A DNA stretch of 52,111 bases from Bacteroidales bacterium (GTDB lineage Bacteria > Bacteroidota > Bacteroidia > Bacteroidales > Muribaculaceae), in NCBI GenBank assembly GCA_004554255.1, contig SFNC01000002.1, positions 1-52,111 of the forward strand, in the 5' to 3' direction. Position numbers and translations under genes: made by a program. Below are positions 8,120 through 16,960 of this stretch, in pieces (the first letter of the stretch is position 1; each line of letters begins with the position of its first letter). The notes under the pieces were generated by a model that made no database searches, had not been told where the DNA came from, and saw only the letters and a program-made list of their open reading frames with translations.

Positions 8120-8845
8120 ATGGCCATACTTAACAGAATAACGTCATCAATTCCCAATACCATCACCTGCTGCAATCTTCTCAGCGGCTGCATAGCATGT
8201 ATAATGGCATTCAGCGCCTACGAGACATTCGCCGGACTGCCCGGCTGGCAGTGGACATGTATCTTTATCGGTGCCGCCGCCGTCTTTGATTTTCTGGACG
8301 GAGCGATGGCGCGTCTGCTCAAGGCTTACAGCAAGATAGGCGCGGAGCTGGACTCTCTCTCAGATCTTGTGAGCTTTGGCGTTGCACCGGCCTTTCTGAT
8401 GTTCAATATCATGGGGCATTTCGCGCAGCTGTCCGGTTCTGACGCCATGCTGTGGCTGCAGTACTCGGCCCTGCTGGTGCCGGTTTTCGGAGCCCTGCGA
8501 CTGGCCCGCTTCAACGTTATGGACGTGGGAGATACCACATTCCACGGCCTGCCCATCCCCTCGGCGGCCATTTTCCTGATAGGTATTGCCGGATGGGTTA
8601 ACGACTACTATTATCCCGGACATGTTATCGTGGCCGTGCTGATTGCCCTGGTATCTGTGGCTATGGTAGGCCGTTTCAGCATGTTCTCGCTGAAATTCAA
8701 GAACTTCAGCCTTACGGACAACTTCCGCCGCTACATTATTCTTATGGCGGCTGTGGCGTTTGTGATTATGTACGGAATCGCAGGTCTGGCATGGACCATC
8801 ATTCTGTATCTGTTGCTGTCGCTGTTGTCGCGCCGCAAAGTGTGA
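8120..8845 (+). CDS. pssA: CDP-diacylglycerol--serine O-phosphatidyltransferase
   Basis: This integral membrane enzyme (241 residues) makes phosphatidylserine from CDP-diacylglycerol and serine, feeding the decarboxylase encoded just upstream. The CDP-alcohol phosphotransferase signature is complete: D60-G61, A64-R65, G74, D78 and D82 (LDGAMARLLKAY, then IGAELDSLSD). Several hydrophobic helices follow through the C-terminus. Together psd and pssA account for phosphatidylethanolamine synthesis. Spacing suggests one transcript continuing into the DUF4834 gene. Confidence 0.96.
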   Translation: MAILNRITSSIPNTITCCNLLSGCIACIMAFSAYETFAGLPGWQWTCIFIGAAAVFDFLDGAMARLLKAYSKIGAELDSLSDLVSFGVAPAFLMFNIMGHFAQLSGSDAMLWLQYSALLVPVFGALRLARFNVMDVGDTTFHGLPIPSAAIFLIGIAGWVNDYYYPGHVIVAVLIALVSVAMVGRFSMFSLKFKNFSLTDNFRRYIILMAAVAFVIMYGIAGLAWTIILYLLLSLLSRRKV

Positions 8846-8936
8846 TGTGCTCCGGCACGTCGTTAATTGCCCTGAACTTAGACCATTGCGTCAACAAGTA
8901 TTGGGGGAACGGTGTCTTACTCTTAATCAATTTTCA

Positions 8937-9287
8937 ATGTCATTTTTCCTCTTTGTCCTCTTTGCATTCCTGATAGTATTTATTGTCATCCCTGTTTTCA
9001 AGGCAGTACGGATGGTGCTGCGTGCGCGCAAGCAGATGCGCGACGCATTCAATGGCATGTTCGGAGAATCCGGCGCTGCCGGGCAAAACGGCACTTCGGA
9101 CAGAAACGGACAGACGCCCCGCCGGCGACGCAAGAAAATCGCCAAGGATGTGGGCGAATACGTGGAGTTTGAAGAGATAGCGTGTACCGTTAAGACTACG
9201 GACCCCGCTGACGACGGAAAGACAAAAACCGGCAAGACCATCGTAGAGCAACAGATCGAGGATGTGGAATGGGAGGATTTACCCTGA
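8937..9287 (+). CDS. DUF4834 family membrane protein
   Basis: The start at 8937 gives 116 residues: one N-terminal transmembrane helix (MSFFLFVLFAFLIVFIVIP), a basic stretch (PRRRRKKIAKD), and the conserved acidic motif GEYVEFEEI before a polar C-terminus. This matches DUF4834, a Bacteroidota family of unknown role that I recall beside pssA. An in-frame extension to 8847 has no family support. The next gene begins 4 nt after its stop. Confidence 0.75.
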   Translation: MSFFLFVLFAFLIVFIVIPVFKAVRMVLRARKQMRDAFNGMFGESGAAGQNGTSDRNGQTPRRRRKKIAKDVGEYVEFEEIACTVKTTDPADDGKTKTGKTIVEQQIEDVEWEDLP

Positions 9288-9291
9288 CAAT

Positions 9292-9981
9292 ATGGTACAG
9301 AATAGTAATGATTTGACGCGGTTGTTCCGGTTCTTCGCAGAGTTGTCCGCGAACAACAACCGCCCCTGGTTTGCCGAGCATAAGGTCGAATATCAGGCCC
9401 TGCGCTCGCAGTGGCTGGAAGGTATAGACAAGGTTATAGCCATGGTGTCGCAGGATTGGCCCGAAGTGCGCCATACCACAGCGGCGCAAAGCACTTACCG
9501 CATATATCGCGACATCCGTTTCAGTCCTGACAAACGTCCGTTCAAGACCCACATAGGAACCTCCATAGCCAATCCGGCTTTGCGCGGACAGCATACCGGC
9601 GTGTATATAGAGGCCGGTGTCCCCACGTCGGATACCGGAATATGGGGCGGCATCTGGTGCCCCGACCGCGATGTGCTGCGCAAGCTGCGCCGTGCGATAG
9701 ACGATAATGCCGAGGAATTCCTGGAGATTGTGAACGACCCGGCACTGCTTGCCGTGTACGGCACGGAATGGCACGGAAGCGCCCTTAAGACGGCTCCAAA
9801 AGGCTATCCCAAGGACCATCCGATGATTCAGTATCTGCGGCTGGTGGATATGGGTAAATTCACGCAAATCATCCCGGAGACGTACGCCGACAGTGCCTGG
9901 CCGGAGATTCTCGCCGACAAAATCAGGCCGGTTATTCCGTTTGTTAAATTTCTGGATTATTCCATCCTGGAGGACGTGTGA
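9292..9981 (+). CDS. DUF2461 domain protein
   Basis: The 229-residue protein belongs to DUF2461 (TIGR02453). It shows the family hallmarks: FRFFAELSANNNRPWFAEHK near the N-terminus, then YRIYRDIRFSPDKRPFKTHIG. The biochemical function is unknown and no signal peptide or membrane segment is seen. The ATG at 9292 is preferred over 9262, which would overlap DUF4834 by 26 nt. The stop codon comes 8 nt before the preferred purD ATG, so the genes are probably co-transcribed. Confidence 0.85.
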   Translation: MVQNSNDLTRLFRFFAELSANNNRPWFAEHKVEYQALRSQWLEGIDKVIAMVSQDWPEVRHTTAAQSTYRIYRDIRFSPDKRPFKTHIGTSIANPALRGQHTGVYIEAGVPTSDTGIWGGIWCPDRDVLRKLRRAIDDNAEEFLEIVNDPALLAVYGTEWHGSALKTAPKGYPKDHPMIQYLRLVDMGKFTQIIPETYADSAWPEILADKIRPVIPFVKFLDYSILEDV

Positions 9982-9989
9982 ATACCACT

Positions 9990-11252
9990 ATGAATGTATT
10001 GCTGCTGGGCGGCGGCGGGCGCGAATGTGCGCTTGCCCGGCGTTTTGCGCACAGTCCCTTGCTCGGACAGCTGTATATAGCCCCCGGAAATGCCGGAACG
10101 GCCGTTTACGGCCGCAATATCTCCCTGGATATTACGGACGGACAGGCTGTGGCCGACGCCTGCCGCGAGCTCAAGGTGGGCTTGTTGGTGGTGGGGCCTG
10201 AGGCTCCCCTGGTAGCCGGAGTGGCTGATACGGTGCGCTGTCAGTGCCCGGGAACAGCGGTGTTCGGCCCGGATGCCGACGGCGCCGCGCTGGAAGGCAG
10301 CAAGATTTTCGCCAAGGAGTTCATGACGCGCCACGGTGTCCCCACTGCACCGTTTATCGCCGTGGACAGCAGCAATATCGCCGAGGCCGAGGAATACCTG
10401 CGGGGGCTGTCATACCCCGCGGTCATAAAGGCCGACGGCCTCTGTGGCGGAAAGGGGTCGGTGATAGTGGATTCTCTTGCCGATGCACAGGCCACTCTGC
10501 ACGACATGCTGGGCGGACGGTTCGGCGACGCATCCCGCAGGGTGATAATAGAGGATTATCTGCCCGGACGCGAATGTTCGGTGTTTGTGCTTACGGACGG
10601 CAAGGACTTCGCCGTACTCCCCGTAGCGCGCGATTATAAGCGTGCCGGCGATGGCGATACCGGCCCGAATACGGGCGGTATGGGCGCTGTCTCGCCGGTG
10701 GAGTATGCCGACAGCACATTTATGGAGCGCGTGGCCGAGCGCGTTATTCTGCCTACAGTCCAAGGCCTGCAGTCCGACGGCATCCCTTACCGCGGGGTGC
10801 TGTATCTGGGCCTGATGGAGGTCGGCGGTGAGCCGTATCTGCTGGAATACAATGTCCGTATGGGCGACCCGGAGACTGCCGTGGTGCTGGAGCGCACCAC
10901 CGGCGATGTGCTGCGGGCCTTCTACAGCGTTGCTCGCGGGGCCGCCCGCGAGGTGTGCCTCGGTATCGCCGAAAATGCTGCTGTGGCGGTGGTTGTAGCC
11001 GCAAAAGGCTATCCGGGAGCCGTGAAAACCGGTGCTCCGGTAACGGTGGAGACGCAGCCTGAAACCGGTGCGGCGGTTCTCCTTGGCGGTGCGGTGAAAG
11101 GCGCTGACGGTGTCGCCCGTGTCGCATCCGGGCGTGTAGCGACTGTCGTAGGCGTGGATAAAGATATTTTTAATGCCCGCTTAATAGCTTACAGGACAGC
11201 TGATACCGTAAAATTTTTAGACGCAAGCATGCGCCGGGATATTGCATTTTAG
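9990..11252 (+). CDS. purD: Phosphoribosylamine--glycine ligase
   Basis: PurD joins 5-phosphoribosylamine and glycine with ATP to make GAR, the second step of purine synthesis. The start at 9990 gives 420 residues beginning MNVLLLGGGGREC; a GTG at 9978 would add four residues and overlap the previous stop. ATP-grasp features are present: IKADGLCGGKGS, the DTGPNTGGMGAVSP loop, and the metal-binding YNVRMGDPET near residue 285. The usual GREHAL near the N-terminus is GRECAL here, a His-to-Cys change in the phosphoribosylamine-binding loop. The length is normal for PurD. Confidence 0.96.
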   Translation: MNVLLLGGGGRECALARRFAHSPLLGQLYIAPGNAGTAVYGRNISLDITDGQAVADACRELKVGLLVVGPEAPLVAGVADTVRCQCPGTAVFGPDADGAALEGSKIFAKEFMTRHGVPTAPFIAVDSSNIAEAEEYLRGLSYPAVIKADGLCGGKGSVIVDSLADAQATLHDMLGGRFGDASRRVIIEDYLPGRECSVFVLTDGKDFAVLPVARDYKRAGDGDTGPNTGGMGAVSPVEYADSTFMERVAERVILPTVQGLQSDGIPYRGVLYLGLMEVGGEPYLLEYNVRMGDPETAVVLERTTGDVLRAFYSVARGAAREVCLGIAENAAVAVVVAAKGYPGAVKTGAPVTVETQPETGAAVLLGGAVKGADGVARVASGRVATVVGVDKDIFNARLIAYRTADTVKFLDASMRRDIAF

Positions 11253-11272
11253 CCAATCTTTTATTACCTTTG
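11242..11272 (+). promoter_or_regulatory. Promoter inside the purD end, probably leaderless
   Basis: TTGC at 11242-11245 and TACCTTTG at 11265-11272 are 19 nt apart, a good -33/-7 pair. The -33 element lies in the last purD codons. The next ATG (11280) begins 8 nt beyond the -7 element, leaving a leader of only a few bases. Confidence 0.65.
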
Positions 11273-11279
11273 TAGTCGA

Positions 11280-12260
11280 ATGACAGCGGTACAGTTGACA
11301 CGATTCATGCACTCACGTCACGTGCTCCTCATCATGGCAGTCGCCCTGGTGTGTGTCGCTGTGCTCTCGTTTCATATCATCCCCATAGACCATATCGCCG
11401 GAGACCGCGGCATCCTTTTCCCCTCGGCAAACCTGTGGATTGCCGATGCCAAGGTTGCCATGTGGGTGAATGTGGGCGTGACGCTGCTGCTGGCGTACCT
11501 GATGGTGGTTATAAACCGAACGTACAACCTGTTGCGGTCCTCCACGCTGCTGGATACATCCCTGTTCCTGCTGATGTGCATGTCCACACCGTGGCTGCTG
11601 GACCAGTTCTATACCGGCACGCCGTTGTGCCTGTGCCTGCTGTTGTGCCTGCTGCTGTTGTACTCCACCTACCAGAATTCGCTACGGCGCGACCGTATTT
11701 TCCTGATATTCTTCCTGTTGTCGGCAATGACCATGACGCAGTACTGTTATGCGGTATACATCCCGGTATTTATAATTGGATGCTTCCAGATGCGCATATT
11801 CTCGCTCAAGACCCTCGCCGCCATACTGATGGGAATAATTTCACCCTGGTTTGTGGTTCTGGGGTGCGGAATAGTGCCGCTTGACGGCATACATGCCCCG
11901 GACATCGCCAAGGCCTTCGGCACCTTCAATATCGTGGAGAATGTCCCGCTTGTCATCGCCGTAATAGTGGGCACCTTAGTGCTGCTGGTGGGCTGGTGCC
12001 TGAATTTTCCGCGTATGATAGCCTATAACGCGCACATCCGTGCCTATAACGGCACAATGTCGGTGCTGGCACTTGTAACCGTGCTGGCGCTGTGTGTGGA
12101 TTTCATAAATCTGCCGGCATACGCGCCGGTGCTGTATGTATGTGCGTCATTCTTCTTCGGGCGTATGCTTGCCGCGTCGGCATCGCCCCGTGGATACATC
12201 CCCGTCATAACCATAATATCAATATACACAGCACTACTGGTATGGACTCTAATGCCTTAG
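11280..12260 (+). CDS. Polytopic membrane protein, family not recognised
   Basis: The 326-residue protein is strongly hydrophobic, with roughly nine or ten predicted transmembrane helices (for example residues 15-35, 60-80, 92-108, 112-128 and 135-170) and short polar loops. I see no catalytic motif, ATP-binding site or transporter signature. The ATG at 11280 is fixed by the promoter immediately upstream. Its 3' end overlaps the pdxB start by 19 nt, so translation is likely coupled. Similar uncharacterised membrane proteins may accompany pdxB in related genomes, but I cannot name the family. Confidence 0.7.
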   Translation: MTAVQLTRFMHSRHVLLIMAVALVCVAVLSFHIIPIDHIAGDRGILFPSANLWIADAKVAMWVNVGVTLLLAYLMVVINRTYNLLRSSTLLDTSLFLLMCMSTPWLLDQFYTGTPLCLCLLLCLLLLYSTYQNSLRRDRIFLIFFLLSAMTMTQYCYAVYIPVFIIGCFQMRIFSLKTLAAILMGIISPWFVVLGCGIVPLDGIHAPDIAKAFGTFNIVENVPLVIAVIVGTLVLLVGWCLNFPRMIAYNAHIRAYNGTMSVLALVTVLALCVDFINLPAYAPVLYVCASFFFGRMLAASASPRGYIPVITIISIYTALLVWTLMP

Positions 12261-13270
12261 AACATAAGGAGCTACACTTTGTAGTAGAAGAAAACATCCC
12301 CTACATGCGGGGGACGCTGGAGCCGTATGGAACAGTTGAGTATCTGCCGTCCGACGGCATAACCCGCGATGTGGCCGAGCGTGCCGACGCCCTGTTGGTG
12401 CGCACACGTACGCGTTGCGACGAGGCTCTGCTGCACGACACTCCGGTGCGCCTTGTAGCCACAGCTACCATAGGTACGGACCACATCGACATCCCGTGGT
12501 GTGAGGCCAACGGCATCCGCGTTGCCAACGCCCCGGGCTGCAATGCTCCGGCCGTAGCGCAATATGTGCTTACGGCTGTCGCAAATCTTGCCAACCGTCC
12601 TGTCGCCGAGTACCGTCTCGGCATAGTCGGGGTGGGGCATGTAGGCTCTATCGTGGAGAAATGGGCACTGAGCATGGGTATTGACGTTATGCGCTGCGAC
12701 CCGCCCAGGCAGCGCGCCGAGGGCGGTGACGGATGGTTCTCGCTTGACGAGATTGCCGAGCGATGCGATATCATCACCTTCCACACACCGCTTACGCGCA
12801 AGGGTGAGGATGCCACATTCCACCTGGCTGATGATGCGTTTTTCGAGAAATGCCGCCGTGCGCCCATAATCATCAATGCCGCCCGCGGGCCGGTGGTGGA
12901 CACACAGGCACTAATCCGCGCTATCCGCGAAGGACGTGTTTACCAGGCAGTTATAGACACCTGGGAGGGCGAGCCGGAAATCAGCCGCCAGCTCCTGGAC
13001 CTTACCACCATCGCCACACCGCACATCGCCGGATACAGCCTGCATGGCAAAATGCGCGCTACGCGCATGGTGTTGGACGCTGTTTCGGAAACTTTCGGGC
13101 TGCCCCCGATACCTTTCGAGGGAGAGACAGCCACGCCGGTGGCGCGCCGTGTAAATGTCCCGAAGCTGCTGTGGTCTTACGACCAGTACGCCGACGATGC
13201 CGCGCTCCGCTCCGACCCGGCCGCATTTGAGACTCTGCGGGATACTTACTCTTTCCGCGCCGAACCATAG
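12242..13270 (+). CDS. pdxB: 4-phosphoerythronate dehydrogenase
   Basis: PdxB oxidises 4-phosphoerythronate in the DXP-dependent pyridoxal phosphate pathway. The ATG at 12242 gives 342 residues, close to the shorter Bacteroidota form. It begins MDSNALEHKELHFVVEENIP. The NAD-binding loop is GVGHVG (130-135). The D-2-hydroxyacid dehydrogenase catalytic set is R215 (INAARGPVVD), E244 (WEGEP) and H261 (TPHIAGYS). The HIAGYSLHGK motif separates PdxB from other family members. The start overlaps the upstream membrane-protein gene by 19 nt. A terminator hairpin follows. Confidence 0.93.
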   Translation: MDSNALEHKELHFVVEENIPYMRGTLEPYGTVEYLPSDGITRDVAERADALLVRTRTRCDEALLHDTPVRLVATATIGTDHIDIPWCEANGIRVANAPGCNAPAVAQYVLTAVANLANRPVAEYRLGIVGVGHVGSIVEKWALSMGIDVMRCDPPRQRAEGGDGWFSLDEIAERCDIITFHTPLTRKGEDATFHLADDAFFEKCRRAPIIINAARGPVVDTQALIRAIREGRVYQAVIDTWEGEPEISRQLLDLTTIATPHIAGYSLHGKMRATRMVLDAVSETFGLPPIPFEGETATPVARRVNVPKLLWSYDQYADDAALRSDPAAFETLRDTYSFRAEP

Positions 13271-13300
13271 CGTGGGCGTGTCATAATGGCCCATCCGGAT

Positions 13301-13339
13301 AAAAAAAGCGATGTATCAATAATGACACACCGCTTTTTT
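13301..13339 (+). terminator. Hairpin terminator after pdxB
   Basis: The arms AAAAAAGCG and CGCTTTTTT, with one mismatch and a further TGT/ACA pairing inside, form a stem flanked by A and T runs. It could work in both directions, but only pdxB runs into it. Confidence 0.7.
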
Positions 13340-13412
13340 ACGTAGTTTGGTAGGTTTTCGGCGTCAATGGCAAGCGAGACAGGCTCTTTTTGCAAGTTAA
13401 TGTCCAAAAAAA

Positions 13413-13444
13413 ATTGGACGGATGAAGTAATTATTGTAATTTTG
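13413..13444 (+). promoter_or_regulatory. Promoter for the 1063-residue secreted protein
   Basis: ATTG at 13413-13416 and TAATTTTG at 13437-13444 are 20 nt apart. The leader to the ATG at 13482 is about 30 nt. Confidence 0.65.
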
Positions 13445-13481
13445 CGAACAATTACGAAAAAATCTATAAAATCCAACTACG

Positions 13482-16400
13482 ATGAAAAAAATAAAACGAA
13501 CATTATTGGTTATAGCCGCAGCCATGGCCGGGTTTAGCCAAGCTAATGCGCTGAATGTCTGGGGCTGGGATACCGGAGGTATGGCATCGGCGCTGTTGCG
13601 CTGGGACCGTGCCGCAGACCCGGATAATGTGACGTACCGTGTGCTTCGCGACGGACATGAGGTAGGAACCGGTTTGGTGCGTTGTCAGTTTATTGACATG
13701 GGCGTGACAGAAGGCAACCACAATTGGACTGTTGAAGTTTACAAAAGCGGCTCACGAGTGGACAGCGGAACAAAGACGATTTATGTCGGCGCCCGCGACT
13801 ACAGCAAGAAGCTGTATTCTCTGGACGTTGAATACGAGGTTACTCTTGACGAGCTGATGAGCGAGGGCATCAATGTTGACGCTTATTCGTTGCAGACCTC
13901 GTCGTCGTCCATAAAAGTCCCCGGCAAGGGTTTTGTAAACACCAGCGGCAACAATAAGATAAAAATGAGTTCGTGGAAGGACATGGGCCGTATGTCCGAC
14001 AGCTATAATACGCAGTTTCGCACGTACAGTCACTGGCCGTCTGACAATGCAAATGACTATATCCTTGACGGAAACCGCTATCTCTGGCTTAAAGACATGA
14101 AGCGTTTCACCGTAAAAGGCGACTGGCTCGAGAATGGCGAGTGGGTAGCTGCCGACGCTTATCCCTGGGCAGGCCACGGCTACAGCTGGCGTGCATCCGA
14201 CTCCGGTGTCAGCGGTGTAAACGGCGAAACCGGCGAAACCGGTTATTATGAGCGTTGCTGGTATATCGCGATGAAGGAGCCGGCATCGTCAATATCCGAC
14301 AACCTTGGCGAGAATCAGCCGTTTACCGATGGTAAGTATGGCGTACTTTGCGTATGGGGCCCGGACAAACTCGGCCACCGTCCCTATGGCGGCGCTCCCA
14401 TGTTCCTGTCTTACAGCCAGTTCTACAGATATCTGCCCGACCGTAACGGTAAGAACGAGACTTTGGAGGCAGAGTTCACCAAACCCAACGGCAAGGCTTC
14501 AAAATATTATAAAGATAAGGACTGGACATTCTATAACAACAGCTCTTATGGCCTTGCATTCAGCGAGGATGGCCGCAGTTTCATCCACCGTACCGGCGAC
14601 AAGTACGACGGCGGATATACAGGCGCTCCCAACAGAGACCAGTTCTGGCTGGTGCATCCCGCAAAAGAGGATGGCTCGCAGCACATGTGGTCGCCCAGAA
14701 GAAACGGGTCCACCCATAACTATGGCAGTAAGGTGCTGGAGCTTCCGCGTGCCCCCGGCCGCCGTTGCGACCTGCCCAACGTGAAGGGTAACCTGCAATA
14801 TTTTGGCGACACTAACGACCAGAACGGCCGCCAGCAGTTCGCTTGGCTGTGGCTGATTCCCCGTTACACCAACTCGACAGACGCCATCAACGTACGTCGC
14901 GAGCGTATCATCAACCACAATAACGCCAGCACCGCCAGCGGCACGGGTTATGGTTATAACCGTATAAACATCTCCGGATGGAACGCAAAGGGCGGTATGA
15001 CCTGCGACCAGAGCTACGTAATCCCCATGGCCGGTTATGAGCGTGAGGATGTATTCTTCCAGTTCCACCAGAACAAGAACACCAACATCAAACCCCTCTA
15101 CTACATGGGCCATAACCGGCTGAAAAACATGCCGTGGGGACAGGGAACCACAACCGGTGACGCATGGGAACAGAAGATTACTGTTAACGACCTGCAGGAA
15201 ATAGACCTCGGTGTGGACCACTTCGACACCGCCGGCGGTTGCACTTTCGAGTTCCAGGGCAACCGTTTCCTGGTTCTCCCCGCTAACCGTCTCAACAACC
15301 GTAACTTCGGTGACTTCTCCATTTATCGTATCGACGTAAACGACGGTGCAGGTACAGTAAACCTGGTTCCTGTTTATGACTATAAGGTTGAAAAAGAATC
15401 TTATAGATGGGAAAAGGACAATGTACACCGCGTGTTCTTCAAGGCCTACTCTTACGACAACGAGGTGCAGATTTTCAGCTATCTGCCCGGCCGTCAGATC
15501 CGTATGTACACCTTCCACCCCTACGATGTAAATCCCGCCACTCCCTATGTAAATGTTTATCCCGAGTTCCGCGAGCTGCCCGACAGCTATAAGAAACAGG
15601 GCAAAAACAACACCTACACCCATGATGGCGCCGGTTACTACAAGGACTTCAACCACTTTGTGGCTGACGGTACATGGAGCGAGCCCGGCAGCGCCGGACG
15701 CTGGGACGACAGCTGGAACGGATGGCAGAACACCGCCAAGGACGGCTGGTACATCTGGAAATACAATACCGGCTGGTACAACAATGGCAACTGGATTGCC
15801 GGCGACAACTACTTCGATCGCAACTGGAACCGTCAGTACACCAAAAATGACACCGACGTGAACAGCGGCACTTACAAGCTTATGGTACAGCCCATTTACC
15901 GTCGCCGTCACCACGGCCAGTATGAGCACGCTGTAGGCCAGCCCCGCGAGGCCAGCGACAACTTCCGCTACGACCCCGTTGCCCCGACTGTGACAGTAGA
16001 GGTATTCGAGGGTACCGGCGATGTCAGCGACCTGTATCGCGTGGACCTGTACTTTACCAAATGTGAGGCCTGGTCTGAAGGTCACCGCATGTCCCCGACA
16101 CGCTACGAGGTGTCATACGGTCCCAAGAATCAGCCCCAGGACAACAACACCTGCTCGCCCACACTCAGCAAGACTCCCGGAATGCCCATTGACGGCAAAT
16201 GCATGATAAACTATGGCTGGACCAACACTTACGATGGCGGCGTGCACAACGAGAAAGTAGGCAATACATCTTCGTGGGTGAATGTCCTCGGCGACTATAA
16301 CTTCGACCAGAGCAACAACTGGCCCATGCGCCACGGAGAGTCCAACAATACCACCTGCGAGCCTAATTCCAATTCAACCGTTCTCAGCTTCTTTGTCAAG

Positions 16401-16673
16401 AAGGACAGTGGCTTCAATCCCTTTGACTACACCTATCATGTAAAAGCATGCTACGGCGGTGACAACTGGGGTAACGGCGACGTTGCAAAGGCTGTGGTAG
16501 GCTCTGCCAACCCCACCTATAGCGGCACCACATCCATTGACGACATTACAGTGGAAAACGGCAATGCCAAGTACTATAATCTGCAGGGCATAGAAGTATC
16601 TCCTGAGGAAATGACCGCTGGAGTATACATCGTGAAAGATGCCAAAGGCAGCCGCAAGGTTGTTGTGCAGTAA
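13482..16673 (+). CDS. Large secreted protein of unknown function with C-terminal sorting-like tail
   Basis: The 1063-residue protein has a signal peptide (MKKIKRTLLVIAAAMAGFSQANA). Residues 24-110 look like a fibronectin type III-like strand pattern (ALLRWDRAADPDNVTYRVLRD). The long middle part is unusually rich in Tyr, Trp, Asn and Gly, with runs such as NTGWYNNGNWIAGDNYFDRN, and shows no catalytic motif I recognise. The final residues (YYNLQGIEV ... AGVYIV ... RKVVVQ) form a short sorting-like tail shared with the GH43 protein downstream. The composition fits a beta-rich surface or carbohydrate-binding protein, but that is inference. A terminator separates it from the GH43 pair. Confidence 0.75.
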   Translation: MKKIKRTLLVIAAAMAGFSQANALNVWGWDTGGMASALLRWDRAADPDNVTYRVLRDGHEVGTGLVRCQFIDMGVTEGNHNWTVEVYKSGSRVDSGTKTIYVGARDYSKKLYSLDVEYEVTLDELMSEGINVDAYSLQTSSSSIKVPGKGFVNTSGNNKIKMSSWKDMGRMSDSYNTQFRTYSHWPSDNANDYILDGNRYLWLKDMKRFTVKGDWLENGEWVAADAYPWAGHGYSWRASDSGVSGVNGETGETGYYERCWYIAMKEPASSISDNLGENQPFTDGKYGVLCVWGPDKLGHRPYGGAPMFLSYSQFYRYLPDRNGKNETLEAEFTKPNGKASKYYKDKDWTFYNNSSYGLAFSEDGRSFIHRTGDKYDGGYTGAPNRDQFWLVHPAKEDGSQHMWSPRRNGSTHNYGSKVLELPRAPGRRCDLPNVKGNLQYFGDTNDQNGRQQFAWLWLIPRYTNSTDAINVRRERIINHNNASTASGTGYGYNRINISGWNAKGGMTCDQSYVIPMAGYEREDVFFQFHQNKNTNIKPLYYMGHNRLKNMPWGQGTTTGDAWEQKITVNDLQEIDLGVDHFDTAGGCTFEFQGNRFLVLPANRLNNRNFGDFSIYRIDVNDGAGTVNLVPVYDYKVEKESYRWEKDNVHRVFFKAYSYDNEVQIFSYLPGRQIRMYTFHPYDVNPATPYVNVYPEFRELPDSYKKQGKNNTYTHDGAGYYKDFNHFVADGTWSEPGSAGRWDDSWNGWQNTAKDGWYIWKYNTGWYNNGNWIAGDNYFDRNWNRQYTKNDTDVNSGTYKLMVQPIYRRRHHGQYEHAVGQPREASDNFRYDPVAPTVTVEVFEGTGDVSDLYRVDLYFTKCEAWSEGHRMSPTRYEVSYGPKNQPQDNNTCSPTLSKTPGMPIDGKCMINYGWTNTYDGGVHNEKVGNTSSWVNVLGDYNFDQSNNWPMRHGESNNTTCEPNSNSTVLSFFVKKDSGFNPFDYTYHVKACYGGDNWGNGDVAKAVVGSANPTYSGTTSIDDITVENGNAKYYNLQGIEVSPEEMTAGVYIVKDAKGSRKVVVQ

Positions 16674-16705
16674 GCAATTATAATCCTCTTCCACCGGGAG
16701 AACGT

Positions 16706-16748
16706 AAACAGGCGGTGCGTCAGAAATGATTTACCGCCTGTTTTCGTT
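16706..16748 (+). terminator. Hairpin terminator
   Basis: A perfect 11-bp stem, AAACAGGCGGT (16706-16716) and ACCGCCTGTTT (16733-16743), is followed by TCGTTTT. It ends the transcript of the large secreted protein. Confidence 0.8.
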
Positions 16749-16837
16749 TTCCCTAATGGCGGCGGGCTTGACAACCAAATCTATCAAACTCTCCAAAGAT
16801 AACCTAAGTATTGATAATTGCTTTGGAAAATAATTTG

Positions 16838-16845
16838 TAACTTTG
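16838..16845 (+). promoter_or_regulatory. Possible distal -7 element upstream of the GH43 pair
   Basis: TAACTTTG matches the -7 consensus; the nearest -33 candidate (ATTG, 16817-16820) is 17 nt upstream, so the match is modest. Initiation here would place the 16852-16884 inverted repeat in the leader. Confidence 0.4.
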
Positions 16846-16851
16846 TAACGT

Positions 16852-16884
16852 TTCCCAAAGTCAAAAATCTTTAAAGTTTGGGAA
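16852..16884. promoter_or_regulatory. Inverted repeat upstream of the GH43 pair (possible operator)
   Basis: TTCCCAAA (16852-16859) and TTTGGGAA (16877-16884) form a perfect 8-bp inverted repeat with a 17-nt gap. It lies just upstream of the proximal -7 element at 16911. It may be a regulator-binding site or a leader hairpin. Confidence 0.45.
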
Positions 16885-16910
16885 GTAAGAACAAATGAAA
16901 CTAATATTCA

Positions 16911-16918
16911 TATCTTTG
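16911..16918 (+). promoter_or_regulatory. -7 promoter element for the GH43 pair
   Basis: TATCTTTG is a consensus -7 element 43 nt before the ATG at 16961. No -33 element with normal spacing is visible, which would fit a promoter that depends on an activator. Confidence 0.6.
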
Positions 16919-16960
16919 TGGAGATTACCATAAATAACAGACTAATCAATTAACACATCC

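Noticed and set aside
13246..13476. A 76-codon minus-strand frame between pdxB and the large secreted protein gene
   Set aside because: It spans the pdxB terminator and the next gene's promoter, and looks like no protein family.
14499..16085. A 528-codon minus-strand open frame opposite the large secreted protein
   Set aside because: Low-complexity Val/Ala/Gly-rich translation, no promoter or family match; an antisense shadow.
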